A stretch of 64,000 bases of DNA from Variovorax sp. KBW07 (GTDB lineage Bacteria; Pseudomonadota; Gammaproteobacteria; Burkholderiales; Burkholderiaceae_C): positions 1 through 64,000 of the forward strand of contig NZ_QAJK01000029.1 of NCBI RefSeq assembly GCF_003852515.1. The letters are read 5' to 3'. Positions 34,996-44,804 of the stretch are shown piece after piece. Positions within the stretch are counted from its first letter, which is position 1. The number at the start of each line of letters is the position of its first letter. The position numbers were made by a program, and so were the translations under genes. Under the pieces are notes generated by a model. The model did no database searches and was not told the DNA's origin. It saw nothing but the letters and a program-made list of their open reading frames with translations.

Positions 34996-37560
34996 TCAGA
35001 ACTTGTAGCGGGCGGTCAGCTGCACGTTGCGGGGTGCCCCGTACATGCCCGAGTACCACCAGCCCGACATCGACGCGATGTACTTGCGATCGAAGAGGTT
35101 CTGCACGTTGAGCGTGACCGACAGCTGGTCGCTGACGTCGTAGCGCGCCATCAGGCTGGCCACGGCATAGGCACGCTGGCGCGCGGTGACGCTGCGCTCT
35201 ATCTGCCAGGCATCGCCCGTGTAGTAGATGCCGCTGTTCCAGTCCACGCCGCCGCCCAGCGTGAGCCGGCGCCAGTCGCCCGGCAGGCGGTAGGTGGTCC
35301 ATATCCGGGCCATCTGGCGCGGGAAAGTGGTGTTGACGCGCTTGCCGACGGCGTCTTGCGAACTGCTGTAGTTGTACGACGCGCTCATGTTCCAGCCGGG
35401 TGCCAGCGTGCCGTTGAGTTCCAGGTCGATGCCCTTCGTCCGGGCGCCCTTGATGGCACGCGAGGCCGTGTTGGTGGTGCCGGGGATGAAGTGGCCCGCG
35501 TCGGGCTCGGCGAGGTTGTCCTGCCTGATCTGGTAGACGGCGGCACTGGTCGTCACGCGGCCGTCGAGGAAGCTGCTCTTGATGCCGGCCTCGTAGGTGT
35601 TGCCTTCCTGCGGATCGAGGGGCACGCCATTGCGGTCGAGCGAGTTCTGCGGGTTGTAGATGGTGGCAAAGCTCGCATACAGGGTGTGGTTGGCGTTCAG
35701 GTCGTACACCAGCCCGCCGTAGGGCGTGAACACGCGCCGCTCGGAAGAGGGCGCGCGTTCGTTGTAGCCGTCCGTGGTGTGGGTGACGTAGTTGCTGTCG
35801 TAGTTCAGCAGCTTGCCACCGACGATGAGCTTGAGCCCGTCGGCCAGTTCGAAGCGGCCGGCGCCATACAGGCTGCTCTGGCGGCGCGTGCTGTCGAAGG
35901 TGACGAAGCGGTCTCCGAAGACCGGCATGCCGCTGTTGTCCCAGCGGTAGACGTTGACGGCCTTGCGGTCGAGCCCCGATTTGTCGAAGCTGCCGTAGGT
36001 CAGGCTCTGGAAGTCGGTGTAGTCGGCGCCGAACACCGCCTCGTGCTGGCGGCCGAACAGGCTGAAGGGGCCGCCCAGCTTCAGGTCCACGGTCTTGTTG
36101 CGCAGCCTGTAGTCGCGGCGTTCGCCGTTGAGCCGCAGTCCGTCTCCCGTGGTCTTGTCGAAGAGGCCGGCGCTGACGGCCAGGTAGACCGAGTCTTCGC
36201 GTTGTTGCGAACGCAGGTAGTTGGCCGAGAGCTTGAGCTTCCAGTCGTTGGCGAACGATTGCTCCAGCGTCAGGAACCCGCTGGTGGAGTTGGTGTTGAA
36301 GCGGTTGTAGCGGCTGGCGCCGCTGAAGGACACCGGAAAGTCGGTCTGCTCGCCGTCGCTGTTGAAGAGCGGATAGCCCAGGTAAGACAGCGAGCCGCGC
36401 GAGCGGTTCTCCTGGTGGTCGATGCCCGCGGTGAGCTTGAGCGAAGAGGTCAGGTCGGCTTCGACCACGCCATAGAACACGTCCTTCTTCTTTTTGTAGT
36501 GCTCGATGAAGCTGCCGCCCTCCTGGTGCACGGCCACCAGGCGGCCGCGCACGGTGCCGGCCGCGTTCAGCGGTGTCGAGAGGTCGATCATTCCGCGCCG
36601 GTCGTCCCACGAGCCGACGCTGGCCTCCGCCACGCCCTGGAACGTGGCCGTGGGTTTCTTGCGCACCATGTTGACGATGCCCGACGGATCGCCTGCGCCC
36701 GTGGTCAGGCCCGAGGCCCCGCGCAGCACCTCGATGCGGTCGTACAGCGCCATGTCTGCAATGCTCTGCGAAGGCAGCGCGTCGAGACCCAGGAATTCGG
36801 TGTGGGTGCTGACGCCGTCGAGCTGGTAGTTGGAGATCGCGTAGCCGCGTGCACTGGCGCTGGAGCGCTCGGTGCCGAGCGCGTTGGTCGACAGGCCCGG
36901 CGTGCGCGCCAGCACCTGGCCGATGCTGGTGAGGTTCTCGTCTTCCATGCGCTGCTGCGTCATGACGCTGACCGACTGCGGCGTGTCCTTCAGGCTCAGG
37001 CCAAGGCCGGTGGCCACGCCCGTCGGGCCCCGGGCGGTGTAGGTGCCGGTTCCTTCCGTGGTGCCCGAGCGGTCGGCCTGCGCCGTCACGCGCACTTCGG
37101 CAAGCGTCGTGCCCGACTCGGATGCGCTTGCCGCCGGCGCGGTGCCGTTGCCGTTTCCGTTGCCGCTTCCCGAGGGAACGACGGTGAGCGTGCCGCCGGG
37201 TGTCTGTGCCAGTGCCAGCCCGCTGCCCGACAGCGCCTGCTGCGCCGCCTGTGCCACGGTGAAGCGGCCCTGCACGGCCTGGGCACGCCGTCCTGCCACG
37301 AGTGCCGGCGCGGCGCTGATGGTGCGGCCGCCCATGCGGGCAATGCGCGCCAGAACGATGCCCAGTTCATCGGCCGCAAGGTTCCATTCCGACGCGCCAT
37401 CGGCGACGGCAGGGGGCGGGGCGGTGGCGGGCGTGGTCTGTGCAAACGACGGCGCGCCGGCGCATGCGAGCAACGCGGCCAGCGCCAGCGCGGTCCTGCG
37501 CGTGGGCAGGCGGCTGCCGGCCGACGGGCAGGCAGGAAAAGAAGGAAGGGACAGTGACAC
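34996..37560 (-). CDS. TonB-dependent siderophore-type receptor with signalling domain
   Basis: An 854-residue outer-membrane receptor. After a signal peptide (cut near SFAQT, about residue 41), an STN signalling domain spans about residues 57-125 (ELGIVLARIARMGGRTIS). A linker with Gly-Asn repeats follows, then the plug (LKDTPQSVSVMTQQRMEDEN) and a 22-strand barrel ending in ARYKF. Such FecA/FpvA-type receptors import ferric siderophores and signal through FecR and an ECF sigma factor, which are encoded directly upstream. The siderophore is unknown and no synthesis genes are present. Confidence 0.95.
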   Translation of the reverse strand: MSLSLPSFPACPSAGSRLPTRRTALALAALLACAGAPSFAQTTPATAPPPAVADGASEWNLAADELGIVLARIARMGGRTISAAPALVAGRRAQAVQGRFTVAQAAQQALSGSGLALAQTPGGTLTVVPSGSGNGNGNGTAPAASASESGTTLAEVRVTAQADRSGTTEGTGTYTARGPTGVATGLGLSLKDTPQSVSVMTQQRMEDENLTSIGQVLARTPGLSTNALGTERSSASARGYAISNYQLDGVSTHTEFLGLDALPSQSIADMALYDRIEVLRGASGLTTGAGDPSGIVNMVRKKPTATFQGVAEASVGSWDDRRGMIDLSTPLNAAGTVRGRLVAVHQEGGSFIEHYKKKKDVFYGVVEADLTSSLKLTAGIDHQENRSRGSLSYLGYPLFNSDGEQTDFPVSFSGASRYNRFNTNSTSGFLTLEQSFANDWKLKLSANYLRSQQREDSVYLAVSAGLFDKTTGDGLRLNGERRDYRLRNKTVDLKLGGPFSLFGRQHEAVFGADYTDFQSLTYGSFDKSGLDRKAVNVYRWDNSGMPVFGDRFVTFDSTRRQSSLYGAGRFELADGLKLIVGGKLLNYDSNYVTHTTDGYNERAPSSERRVFTPYGGLVYDLNANHTLYASFATIYNPQNSLDRNGVPLDPQEGNTYEAGIKSSFLDGRVTTSAAVYQIRQDNLAEPDAGHFIPGTTNTASRAIKGARTKGIDLELNGTLAPGWNMSASYNYSSSQDAVGKRVNTTFPRQMARIWTTYRLPGDWRRLTLGGGVDWNSGIYYTGDAWQIERSVTARQRAYAVASLMARYDVSDQLSVTLNVQNLFDRKYIASMSGWWYSGMYGAPRNVQLTARYKF

Positions 37561-37659
37561 GGCGGACTTTCTCGTCGGTTCAGGTTGATCGAAGCGTTCA
37601 ACCCTGTATGACCCACGAGGGGGCGCAAACCCGTCAACCCATGCGTGCCGATGCCAGAT

Positions 37660-38652
37660 TCATGCGGGGCGCACGTCCACGTACACGACCCAGTCGCCCC
37701 AGCGGCGCACGCGCAGCGGCAGGGTGTCGACCAGGGCCTGCAGCGCGTCCATCGGCCGGTCCAGCGGATAGACACCGTAGACACCGACCCGCGCCGCCTC
37801 GGGGCTGACCCGCAGGATGGCGGACGTGTAGGGGCGCAACGCATCGACGACGTCGCCCAGAGGCTGGTCGTGCACTTCCAGCACGCCGGCAGACCAGGCG
37901 CTGGGGTCGACGCGAACCGTGGCAAGAGGCGCGATGCGGTCGGCCTCGATCCACGCGCTGCCGCCTTCCTGCAGATCGACCGGGGCACTGTCGTGCCGTG
38001 TGCTCAGGCGCACGCTGTGTTCCAGCACCGAGACCAGCGTGCGGCCCTCGTCCTGCTGCACCATGAAGCGCGTGCCCAATGCCCGCACGCTGCCTTGCGC
38101 GCTCTGCACGACGAAAGGCCGGTGCGCGTCGGCGGCCACCTGGACGATGAGCGCGCCCGCGCGCAGCCGCACGCGGCGTTGTGCCTCGCTGAAATCCAGG
38201 TCGACCGCCGAGCGTGCGTTGAGCAACAGGTCGCTGCCGTCCGCCAGCGCAAAGCGCCGCCGCTCGGCTGTACCAGTGCGCAGATCGGCGTTCCACGCCG
38301 TGAGCGGCGCGCGCCGGTCGGCCCAGAGCCCGCCGCCCGTGGCCGTCAGCAGCGCCACCGCGGCACCGCCCAGCATGGCGCGTCGGCGCGCGCGGCGGTC
38401 AGGCGGCGTGCTCAGGGCGCGCACGCCAGGCGGCGCGTGGCCGTCGGCCTGCAACTGGCTCAGGGCAGGCGCGATCCGCTGGTTAAGCCGCTGCCGCAGC
38501 GCTGCCCACGCGTTGGCATGGGCGGGCGCAGCAGCCAGCCAGCGGGCAAAAGCCTGCTGGTCGCTGTGGTTGCTGTGGCCCGAGTCGAGCCGTACCAGCC
38601 AATCGATCGCCTGCTCCGTGGCGGGATCCAGCGGCGCTCCTCTCTCAGGCAT
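37660..38652 (-). CDS. FecR-family anti-sigma regulator
   Basis: A 330-residue inner-membrane regulator. A cytoplasmic N-terminal sigma-binding region contains AIDWLVRLDSGHS and FARWLAAAPAHANAWAALR. A single membrane segment lies near residues 94-115 (RRAMLGGAAVALLTATGGG). A periplasmic FecR domain follows (TAERRRFALADGSDLLLNAR, then QAFARW-type repeats), with a C-terminal STN-contacting part. The start at 38652 overlaps the sigma gene by 8 bp. It transfers the receptor's signal to the sigma factor. Confidence 0.93.
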   Translation of the reverse strand: MPERGAPLDPATEQAIDWLVRLDSGHSNHSDQQAFARWLAAAPAHANAWAALRQRLNQRIAPALSQLQADGHAPPGVRALSTPPDRRARRRAMLGGAAVALLTATGGGLWADRRAPLTAWNADLRTGTAERRRFALADGSDLLLNARSAVDLDFSEAQRRVRLRAGALIVQVAADAHRPFVVQSAQGSVRALGTRFMVQQDEGRTLVSVLEHSVRLSTRHDSAPVDLQEGGSAWIEADRIAPLATVRVDPSAWSAGVLEVHDQPLGDVVDALRPYTSAILRVSPEAARVGVYGVYPLDRPMDALQALVDTLPLRVRRWGDWVVYVDVRPA

Positions 38653-39157
38653 CGGGCTGTACCGGGCAGGTGTACAGGTGCACGACGGCTTGTTTGATGT
38701 AGCGCTCGACCGAAGAGATCGAAATGCCCATGCGTTGCGCGATCTCGCCGTGTGCAAGGCCTTCGAGCCGGCGCAGGAGAAATGCCTCCCGCGCCTTGGA
38801 AGGCAGGCCATCGAGCCAGCGGTCGAGGGTTTCGAGGGCTTCGCGCACCAGCGCGTAGGTTTCGGGAGAGGGCGCAAGTTCATCCGGCTGGGCTGCGAGC
38901 GCCTCGAGCCAGGCGCGCTCCAGTTCCCGTCGGCGCCAGAAGTTGTAGAGCACACGCTGCGCCAGGGTGGTCAGGTAGGCGCGCGGTTCCTGAAGCACCT
39001 GGGCCTGGCCACCGACGATGACGCGCACGAAGGTGTCTTGCGTCAGGTCCGCCGCCATGTGCCCATCGTTCAGGCGGCGCCGCATCCAGCCGAGCAGCCA
39101 GTCGCGGTGCTCGCGGTAGAGCGTGTCGATGGGAGCAACCACGGCGGGGGAGGGCAT
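38645..39157 (-). CDS. ECF sigma factor (FecI type)
   Basis: A 170-residue ECF sigma factor. Region 2 has LTQDTFVRVIVGGQ and ATLAQRVLYNFWRRR. Region 4 has SKAREAFLLRRLEGLAHGEIA and ISISSVERYIKQAVVHLY. The start at 39157 (MPSPAVVAPIDTLYREHRDW) gives the usual N-terminus; a start at 39187 is possible but would overlap the Fur box. It drives transcription of the downstream TonB receptor gene when released by FecR. Confidence 0.93.
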   Translation of the reverse strand: MPSPAVVAPIDTLYREHRDWLLGWMRRRLNDGHMAADLTQDTFVRVIVGGQAQVLQEPRAYLTTLAQRVLYNFWRRRELERAWLEALAAQPDELAPSPETYALVREALETLDRWLDGLPSKAREAFLLRRLEGLAHGEIAQRMGISISSVERYIKQAVVHLYTCPVQPDA

Positions 39158-39172
39158 GAAACCGAAAAAGTT

Positions 39173-39191
39173 AATGAGAAGTAATCTCATT
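39173..39191 (-). promoter_or_regulatory. Fur box upstream of the ECF sigma gene
   Basis: AATGAGAAGTAATCTCATT is a 19-bp dyad with perfect 7-bp arms AATGAGA/TCTCATT and closely follows the common proteobacterial Fur-site form. It lies 16 bp upstream of the sigma start codon, so iron-bound Fur would block transcription of sigma, anti-sigma and receptor. Confidence 0.85.
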
Positions 39192-39355
39192 CTATCGGCT
39201 CGACGTGCCGCACGCCCCAACGGCTCCAGCTTGCGTTTTCCGGGCCACAGCGCGCTGATCGCCAAGGCGACACAGCCGCTGGATCGCTCTGTTGCATTTC
39301 CTTTTCAAGCTGCCTAAACTGAGTCCAGTTAAGAAAGTAAAAAGGAGACAACGCG

Positions 39356-39826
39356 ATGCAGATGCGCAACCCGCTGCAGGGAACGTGGCAGCTTGTTCGA
39401 TGGGAAATTGCCTATGGCGATGGCCGTGCGCCAAGCCTTCCCTATGGCGCGGCGGCCAGTGGATTGATCGTCTACAGCGACGACGGCTGGATGAACGCCT
39501 GCATCGCCCGAGCCGACCGCGCACGGCTGTCCAGCGACAGCGTTCGCACCGCGCCGGAGGCCGAGCGCCTGTCGGCGTTCGAGAGCTACTTCCAGTACGC
39601 CGGCCGCTACGAAATTCGCGAGCGCGATGGCGGGCAGCAACAGGTAGTCCACACGGTCACGCAGTCGCTCAACCCGAACTTCGTCGGTACGCAGCAAGTG
39701 CGCGACATGCATTTCGACGGCAAGGGCGGCCTGACGCTCTCGGCCTCCGACACGGTGCCCGGCACGGCCGTGGCGCGCCATCACCGGCTGGTCTGGACAC
39801 GCGCGGCGCAAGGAGGCGCGCAATGA
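39356..39826 (+). CDS. lipocalin-like domain protein
   Basis: A 156-residue protein that matches the lipocalin-like family of small cytosolic beta-barrels: the start LQGTWQLVRWEI, then GLIVYSDDGWMNACIARADR, and the ending HHRLVWTRA. A good AAGGAG site precedes the ATG. It overlaps the dehydrogenase gene by ATGA, so it is the first gene of the catabolic operon and may bind or isomerise a hydrophobic substrate. The function is not established. Confidence 0.8.
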   Translation: MQMRNPLQGTWQLVRWEIAYGDGRAPSLPYGAAASGLIVYSDDGWMNACIARADRARLSSDSVRTAPEAERLSAFESYFQYAGRYEIRERDGGQQQVVHTVTQSLNPNFVGTQQVRDMHFDGKGGLTLSASDTVPGTAVARHHRLVWTRAAQGGAQ

Positions 39827-41550
39827 ACGCGGTCTTGCGCTCCGAGGCCGCGCCCTCGCTTTTCGACAAGCACCGCGCCACCTTCGAACGCGCCGTGCTG
39901 GCCTGCCGCGAGCGCCACGCATGGAGCCCGTACCCGGAGCAGCCGGGCAAATATCCCGATGCCGCGCAGGCCCAGGCGGCGGGCCTGGCTGCCTACCAGA
40001 GCCACCTGGGCAGCCGCTTCGCGCTCGATCAGCCGGGCACGGTCGCCGAGATCGGTGAAGAGCTTTCCCCCTACACGCAGGCGTCGCTCGGCGTGCGCTA
40101 CCCGCAGGCGGACATCGATGCGCTGTTCGATGCGGCACAGGCCGCCATGGCCCCGTGGGCCTCGGCGCCGGTCGACGAGCGCATCGGCGTGCTGATGGAG
40201 GCGCTCGACACGCTCTATCGCGAGTACCTGTTCGAGATCGTTCACGCCGTCATGCACACCGCCGGCCAGAGCTTCAACATGGCCTACGCGGGCTCGGGCG
40301 TGAATGCGCTCGACCGGGGCATCGAGGTGCTGGTTCATGCCCGGCAGGCGATGGATGCCATCGCGCCCCGGGCCCGCTGGGAGAGGGCCTTCGGCGCGAC
40401 GAAGATCGTGCTGGACAAGCGCTACCGGCTGATGCCGCGCGGCGTGGCCGTGTGCTTCAGTTGCGCGAGCTTTCCGACCTGGAATGCATGGCCTTCGATG
40501 CTGGCGAGCCTGGCGACGGGCAATGCCGTCATCGTCAAGCCGCATCCCGCGACGGTGCTGCCGATGGCGATCACCGTGCGGGTGTTCCGCGCCGTGCTGG
40601 CGGCGGCCGGGTTCGACGCGAACCTTGTCACGCTGGCGCTCGACACGCAGGCGGAGCCGGTCGGCAAGCAACTGGTGAAGCACCCGAAGACCGCCATCGT
40701 CGACTTCACCGGCAGCGTGGCTTTTGGCCAATGGGTGGAGCGCAATGCGCACCCGGCGCTGGCCTTCACCGAGACGGCGGGCTGCAACACCGTGGTGCTC
40801 GACTCGGTGACCGACCTCGACGCGGTACTGCGCAGCCTTGCCACCACCTTGTGCATGTTCAGCGCCCAGATGTGCACCAGCCCGCAGAACATCTACCTGC
40901 CCAGGCAGGGCGTGCGCACGCCGCAAGGCACCGTGGCCTTCGACGAGGTGGCGCGCCGCCTGGCCGAGGCCGTGCAGGCCCTGACCGGCGACGCGAAGAA
41001 GGCCTCGATGATCCTTGCCACCCTGCAGTCGCCGCGCACGCTTGCGATGCTCGACGACATGGCCGGCAAGGGCGGGCAGCGCGGCGAGGTGCTGCTGCGG
41101 CACGCTCCCTATGTGCACCCCGAGTTTCCCGAGGCGCGCACCAGCACGCCGCTGATGCTGAAGGTCGGCAAGGGCGAGCGCGACCTGTATGGCGAAGAGC
41201 GTTTCGGTCCGGTCAGCTTCGTGATTGCCTGCGACGACGCGGCCGATGCCCTGGCCCAGGCCACGCGCGACGCAAAAGAGTTCGGCGGGCTCACGGCCTT
41301 CTTCTATTCGACCGATGGCGCTTTTGTCGAACGCGCTGAGCTGGCCTTTGCACGCGCCGGTGCGCAGCTCACCGTCAACCTCACCGGCCCGATGCCGCTC
41401 AACTTCGCGGCGGCCTACAGCGACTACCACGTGACCGGCCTCAACCCGGCCGGCAACGCCAGCCTGACCGACCTGGCATTCGTTGCCGGACGCTTTCGCA
41501 TCTCGCAATCGCGGCAGCCCGTACCGGCCGCCGAAACCACCACAGCCTGA
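39823..41550 (+). CDS. paaN: PaaN-like aldehyde dehydrogenase family protein
   Basis: A 575-residue NAD(P)-dependent aldehyde dehydrogenase of the PaaN type: N-terminal FDKHRATFERAVLACRERHAWSPYPEQP and the core motifs VDFTGSVAFG, FTETAGCN and LCMFSAQMCTSPQN, with the likely catalytic cysteine in the SAQMCTSP segment. PaaN relatives oxidise ring-cleavage aldehydes in phenylacetate breakdown, but no other paa genes are here. Between a carotenoid-type oxygenase and a CoA ligase it is likely to oxidise the aldehyde made by the oxygenase. I assign the symbol at family level. Confidence 0.8.
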   Translation: MNAVLRSEAAPSLFDKHRATFERAVLACRERHAWSPYPEQPGKYPDAAQAQAAGLAAYQSHLGSRFALDQPGTVAEIGEELSPYTQASLGVRYPQADIDALFDAAQAAMAPWASAPVDERIGVLMEALDTLYREYLFEIVHAVMHTAGQSFNMAYAGSGVNALDRGIEVLVHARQAMDAIAPRARWERAFGATKIVLDKRYRLMPRGVAVCFSCASFPTWNAWPSMLASLATGNAVIVKPHPATVLPMAITVRVFRAVLAAAGFDANLVTLALDTQAEPVGKQLVKHPKTAIVDFTGSVAFGQWVERNAHPALAFTETAGCNTVVLDSVTDLDAVLRSLATTLCMFSAQMCTSPQNIYLPRQGVRTPQGTVAFDEVARRLAEAVQALTGDAKKASMILATLQSPRTLAMLDDMAGKGGQRGEVLLRHAPYVHPEFPEARTSTPLMLKVGKGERDLYGEERFGPVSFVIACDDAADALAQATRDAKEFGGLTAFFYSTDGAFVERAELAFARAGAQLTVNLTGPMPLNFAAAYSDYHVTGLNPAGNASLTDLAFVAGRFRISQSRQPVPAAETTTA

Positions 41551-41561
41551 AGGAGACAACG

Positions 41562-43007
41562 ATGGGACACAACGACATTCCGGTGCTCAGCGGCGGCTTC
41601 GCGCCAATCGATGGAGAGATCACGCTCGACCTGACCGACGTGCAGGGCGAGATCCCGAAAGACCTGACGGGCATGCATGTGCGCAACGGCCCCAACCGGC
41701 GCTTCGAGGCGCCGGGCCGCTACCACTGGTTCGACGGCGACGGCATGCTGCACGCGGTGCGCTTCGAGGGCGGCCGTGCGCAGTACCTGAACCGTTGGGT
41801 CATGACCGACGGCCTGCGCGAAGAGCTCGCGGCCGGCACCGCGCTGTGGCAGGGCATCAAGGACCCGCCGCGCCGCGACCGGCCCGATGCGCCGATGAAG
41901 AACACCTCGAACACCGACGTCAAGTTCTACGCCGGCAACCTGGTGTCGATGTGGTACCTGGGCGGCGAGGTCTACCGGTGCGACCCGGGTGACCTCTCGA
42001 CGCTGGGCAAGGTCGATTTCGATCCGCGCATGAAGGGGCTGCCGGTGTCGGCGCACTCCAAGGTCGACGAGCGCACGGGCGAGTTTTTGTTCTTTGCCTA
42101 CGGCAAGGAGTCGCCGTACATGCACTACGGCGTGATGGACCGCGCCGGCAAGCTGCAGACCTTCATGCCGGTGCAACTGCCCGGCCCGCGCCTGCCGCAC
42201 GACATGGCGATCACGCCCAACTACACCATCGTGCACGACCTGCCGCTGTTCTACGACATGGACGCGTTCGCGGCCGGGCGCCACAAGCTCAAGTTCCATC
42301 ACACGCTGCCGTCGCGCTTCGGCGTCATTCCGCGCCACGGCACGCCCGACCAGATCCGCTGGTTCGAGGCCAGCCCGACCTACATGTACCACGTGTCCAA
42401 CGCATGGGAAGAAAGCGACGGCCAGGGCGGCACCGAGATCGTGATGACCGGCACGCCGTTCAGGTTGCCGCGCGACTGGCACGGCAACGTGCTGGTCGAT
42501 CAGTTCCCGAAGATGCTTGCCAACCTGGAGCACGACTTCATGTTCTACGAGTGGCGCTTCAACCTGCGCACCGGGCAGACGCGCGAACGCATCCTCGACG
42601 ACATCGTGAACCAGGAGTTTCCTGTCATCAACTCGTGGATGCAGGGCCACAAGACGCGCTATTCGTGGAACGTGCTCATGGGCCGCAGCAACCGCGCCGA
42701 AGACCCGCGCTTCTGCGGCTTCGTGCGGCAAGACTTGCAGCGCGGCACCAGCACCAGCTACCACGAGGGCGTGCACAAGTGGTTCAGCGAAGCGCCGTTC
42801 GCCCCCAAGGACAACTGGAAAGCCGAAGACGATGGCTACCTCGTCGGGTTCCTGTGGGACGACGAGGCCAAGGCCTCGTTCGTGACGGTGTTCGACGCCG
42901 CCGACATCGCCAAGGGTCCGGTGGCACGCATCCGGCTGCCGCACCGCGTGCCCAACGGCTTCCATGCAACCTGGGTCAGCGGCGAGCGGCTCGCGCGCGG
43001 CTACTGA
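41562..43007 (+). CDS. carotenoid/lignostilbene-type cleavage dioxygenase
   Basis: A 481-residue non-haem iron oxygenase of the carotenoid cleavage family. The four candidate iron ligands are H165 (PVSAHSKVD), H213 (LPHDMAIT), H277 (YMYHVSN) and H468 (NGFHATW), all at the expected spacing. The N-terminal pattern is DLTGMHVRNGPNRRF, then YHWFDGDGMLHAVRF. The family splits a carbon-carbon double bond into two carbonyl products. Neighbouring aldehyde dehydrogenase and CoA ligase suggest a stilbene- or apocarotenoid-like substrate. It sits 11 bp downstream of the dehydrogenase behind an AGGAGACAACG site. Confidence 0.93.
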   Translation: MGHNDIPVLSGGFAPIDGEITLDLTDVQGEIPKDLTGMHVRNGPNRRFEAPGRYHWFDGDGMLHAVRFEGGRAQYLNRWVMTDGLREELAAGTALWQGIKDPPRRDRPDAPMKNTSNTDVKFYAGNLVSMWYLGGEVYRCDPGDLSTLGKVDFDPRMKGLPVSAHSKVDERTGEFLFFAYGKESPYMHYGVMDRAGKLQTFMPVQLPGPRLPHDMAITPNYTIVHDLPLFYDMDAFAAGRHKLKFHHTLPSRFGVIPRHGTPDQIRWFEASPTYMYHVSNAWEESDGQGGTEIVMTGTPFRLPRDWHGNVLVDQFPKMLANLEHDFMFYEWRFNLRTGQTRERILDDIVNQEFPVINSWMQGHKTRYSWNVLMGRSNRAEDPRFCGFVRQDLQRGTSTSYHEGVHKWFSEAPFAPKDNWKAEDDGYLVGFLWDDEAKASFVTVFDAADIAKGPVARIRLPHRVPNGFHATWVSGERLARGY

Positions 43008-43022
43008 GGGGCAGGCCTCACC

Positions 43023-44804
43023 ATGATCCTCGTACCTCAAGAGAAGATCGACGCGTACACCGCCCATGGCTGGTGGGGCGACCAGACGATGTGGTCGCTG
43101 TTCCAGCGCCACCTGCGCGAGCAGCCCGATGCAGAGGCGGTGGCCGATGCGCCCAACCGCCCCGACTTTGCCCACGGCGCGCCGCGCCGGCTGACCTGGG
43201 CGCAGTTGGGCGAAGAAATTGACCGCTTCTGCCTGCTGCTTGTGTCGAACGGCGTGCGCCGCGACGAGGTGGTCGTGGTGCAGATGCCCAATTGCGTGGA
43301 GCAGTTCGTCGTCTACCTGGCCTGCGCGCGGCTGGGCGTGATCGTCACGCCGGTGCCGATCCAGTACCGCGAGCACGAGCTGGCGCACATTCTCGACGTG
43401 ACGCGTGCCCGTGCGGCTGTCACCTTCTCGCGGATCGGCAAGGCCGAGGCGGGGCATGCGGCCGCGCGCATGTTCGCCGGGTTGAGCAAGGCGCATCCGT
43501 CGCTGGCGTTGGTGTTCGCCTGGGGCGACACGGCCGGCGAAGGCATGGTCGACGTGGCCGCCGCGATGCGTAGCGCGCCATCGCCCGCGCAGTTGGAGGC
43601 GCTTGAACAAGCCGAACGCACCGCCGCCGTGACCGCCAACGACGTCTTCACCATCTGCTGGACCTCGGGCACCGAAGCCGCGCCGAAGGGCGTGCCGCGC
43701 AGCCACAACGAATGGCTGGTGATCGCGCCTTCGATCATCGAGGCCGGAGAGATTCGTCTCGGCGCGCGCCTGCTCAATCCTTTTCCGCTGGTCAACATGG
43801 CGGGCTTTTCCACTGCCATGGCGGCCTGGCTGGTGCTGGGCGGCACGGTGGTGCAGCACCAGCCGTTCACGCTGCCGGTGTTCCTGCAGCAACTGCGCGA
43901 CGAGCGCATCGACTACACGGTGGCGCCGCCGGCCATCCTCAACATGCTGCTGCAGAACGAGCAACTGCTCGCGGGCATCGACTTCGAACGGCTCTCGCGC
44001 ATCGGCTCCGGCTCGGCGCCGCTGTCGGACTGGATGGTGCGCGGCTTCGCGGAGCGGCACGGGGTGCAGATCGTCAATTACTTCGGCTCCAACGAAGGCG
44101 CCGCGCTGTCGGGCAACCACATCGACATTCCAGACCCAGAGCTGCGCGCCCAGTTCTTTCCGCGGGCAGGCGTGCAGGGCTATGCGTGGAGCATCTCGAC
44201 CACGCGCAAGATCCGCACGCGGCTGGTGGACATGGAAACCGGCGAAGACATCGACGAAGCCGGCCGGCCGGGCGAGATACGCTTCGACGGACCGACCATC
44301 TTCAGCGGCTACTGGAACGCGCCCGAACTCAGCCGCAAGGCCTTCGACGCGGCGGGCTTCTACCGCACCGGCGACCTGTTCGAGATCGCGGGCGACCGCG
44401 CCCAGTACTACCGCTACGTCGGCCGCTCCAAGGACCTGGTGATTCGCGGCGGCGTGAACATCTCCAGCGAGGAAATCGAAAACCTGTTGTTGGGGTGCCC
44501 CGGCGTGCGCGAAGTGGCCGTGGTCGGCGTGCCCGACGAAGTGCTGGGCGAAAAACTGTGCGCCTGCATCGTGGCGGCGGAGGGCGCGGCGCCGGTCACG
44601 CTCGACGCGATAGGCGCTTTCCTGCGCGAGCACCGCCGCGTGGCCGTCTACAAGCTGCCCGAGCACCTGCTGCTGTTGCAGGCCCTGCCACGCAACCCGG
44701 TCGGCAAGATCCTGAAGCGCGAGTTGCGCGAGCAGGCCCGCGCGCTGGCGGCATCGACCGCATCCGCGGCATCCACTGCATCGACGTTGAAGGTGGCCGC
44801 ATGA
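43023..44804 (+). CDS. AMP-forming acyl-CoA ligase
   Basis: A 593-residue adenylate-forming enzyme. It has the phosphate loop ICWTSGTEAAPKGVPRSHN, the A5-type motif YFGSNEGA, RTGDLFEIAGD, the hinge GRSKDLVIRGGVNISSEEIE and the catalytic C-terminal lysine in NPVGKILKREL. It would activate a carboxylic acid as its CoA thioester, as the step after aldehyde oxidation. A short Ala/Ser/Thr-rich tail ends the protein. It overlaps the next gene by ATGA. Confidence 0.92.
   Translation: MILVPQEKIDAYTAHGWWGDQTMWSLFQRHLREQPDAEAVADAPNRPDFAHGAPRRLTWAQLGEEIDRFCLLLVSNGVRRDEVVVVQMPNCVEQFVVYLACARLGVIVTPVPIQYREHELAHILDVTRARAAVTFSRIGKAEAGHAAARMFAGLSKAHPSLALVFAWGDTAGEGMVDVAAAMRSAPSPAQLEALEQAERTAAVTANDVFTICWTSGTEAAPKGVPRSHNEWLVIAPSIIEAGEIRLGARLLNPFPLVNMAGFSTAMAAWLVLGGTVVQHQPFTLPVFLQQLRDERIDYTVAPPAILNMLLQNEQLLAGIDFERLSRIGSGSAPLSDWMVRGFAERHGVQIVNYFGSNEGAALSGNHIDIPDPELRAQFFPRAGVQGYAWSISTTRKIRTRLVDMETGEDIDEAGRPGEIRFDGPTIFSGYWNAPELSRKAFDAAGFYRTGDLFEIAGDRAQYYRYVGRSKDLVIRGGVNISSEEIENLLLGCPGVREVAVVGVPDEVLGEKLCACIVAAEGAAPVTLDAIGAFLREHRRVAVYKLPEHLLLLQALPRNPVGKILKRELREQARALAASTASAASTASTLKVAA

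Noticed and set aside
37561-37659. FecI-type promoter in the gap before the TonB receptor gene
   Set aside because: The receptor should have one, but no match to the motif found at 55604 and 56753 is visible, and other FecI-type consensus matches here were too weak to report.
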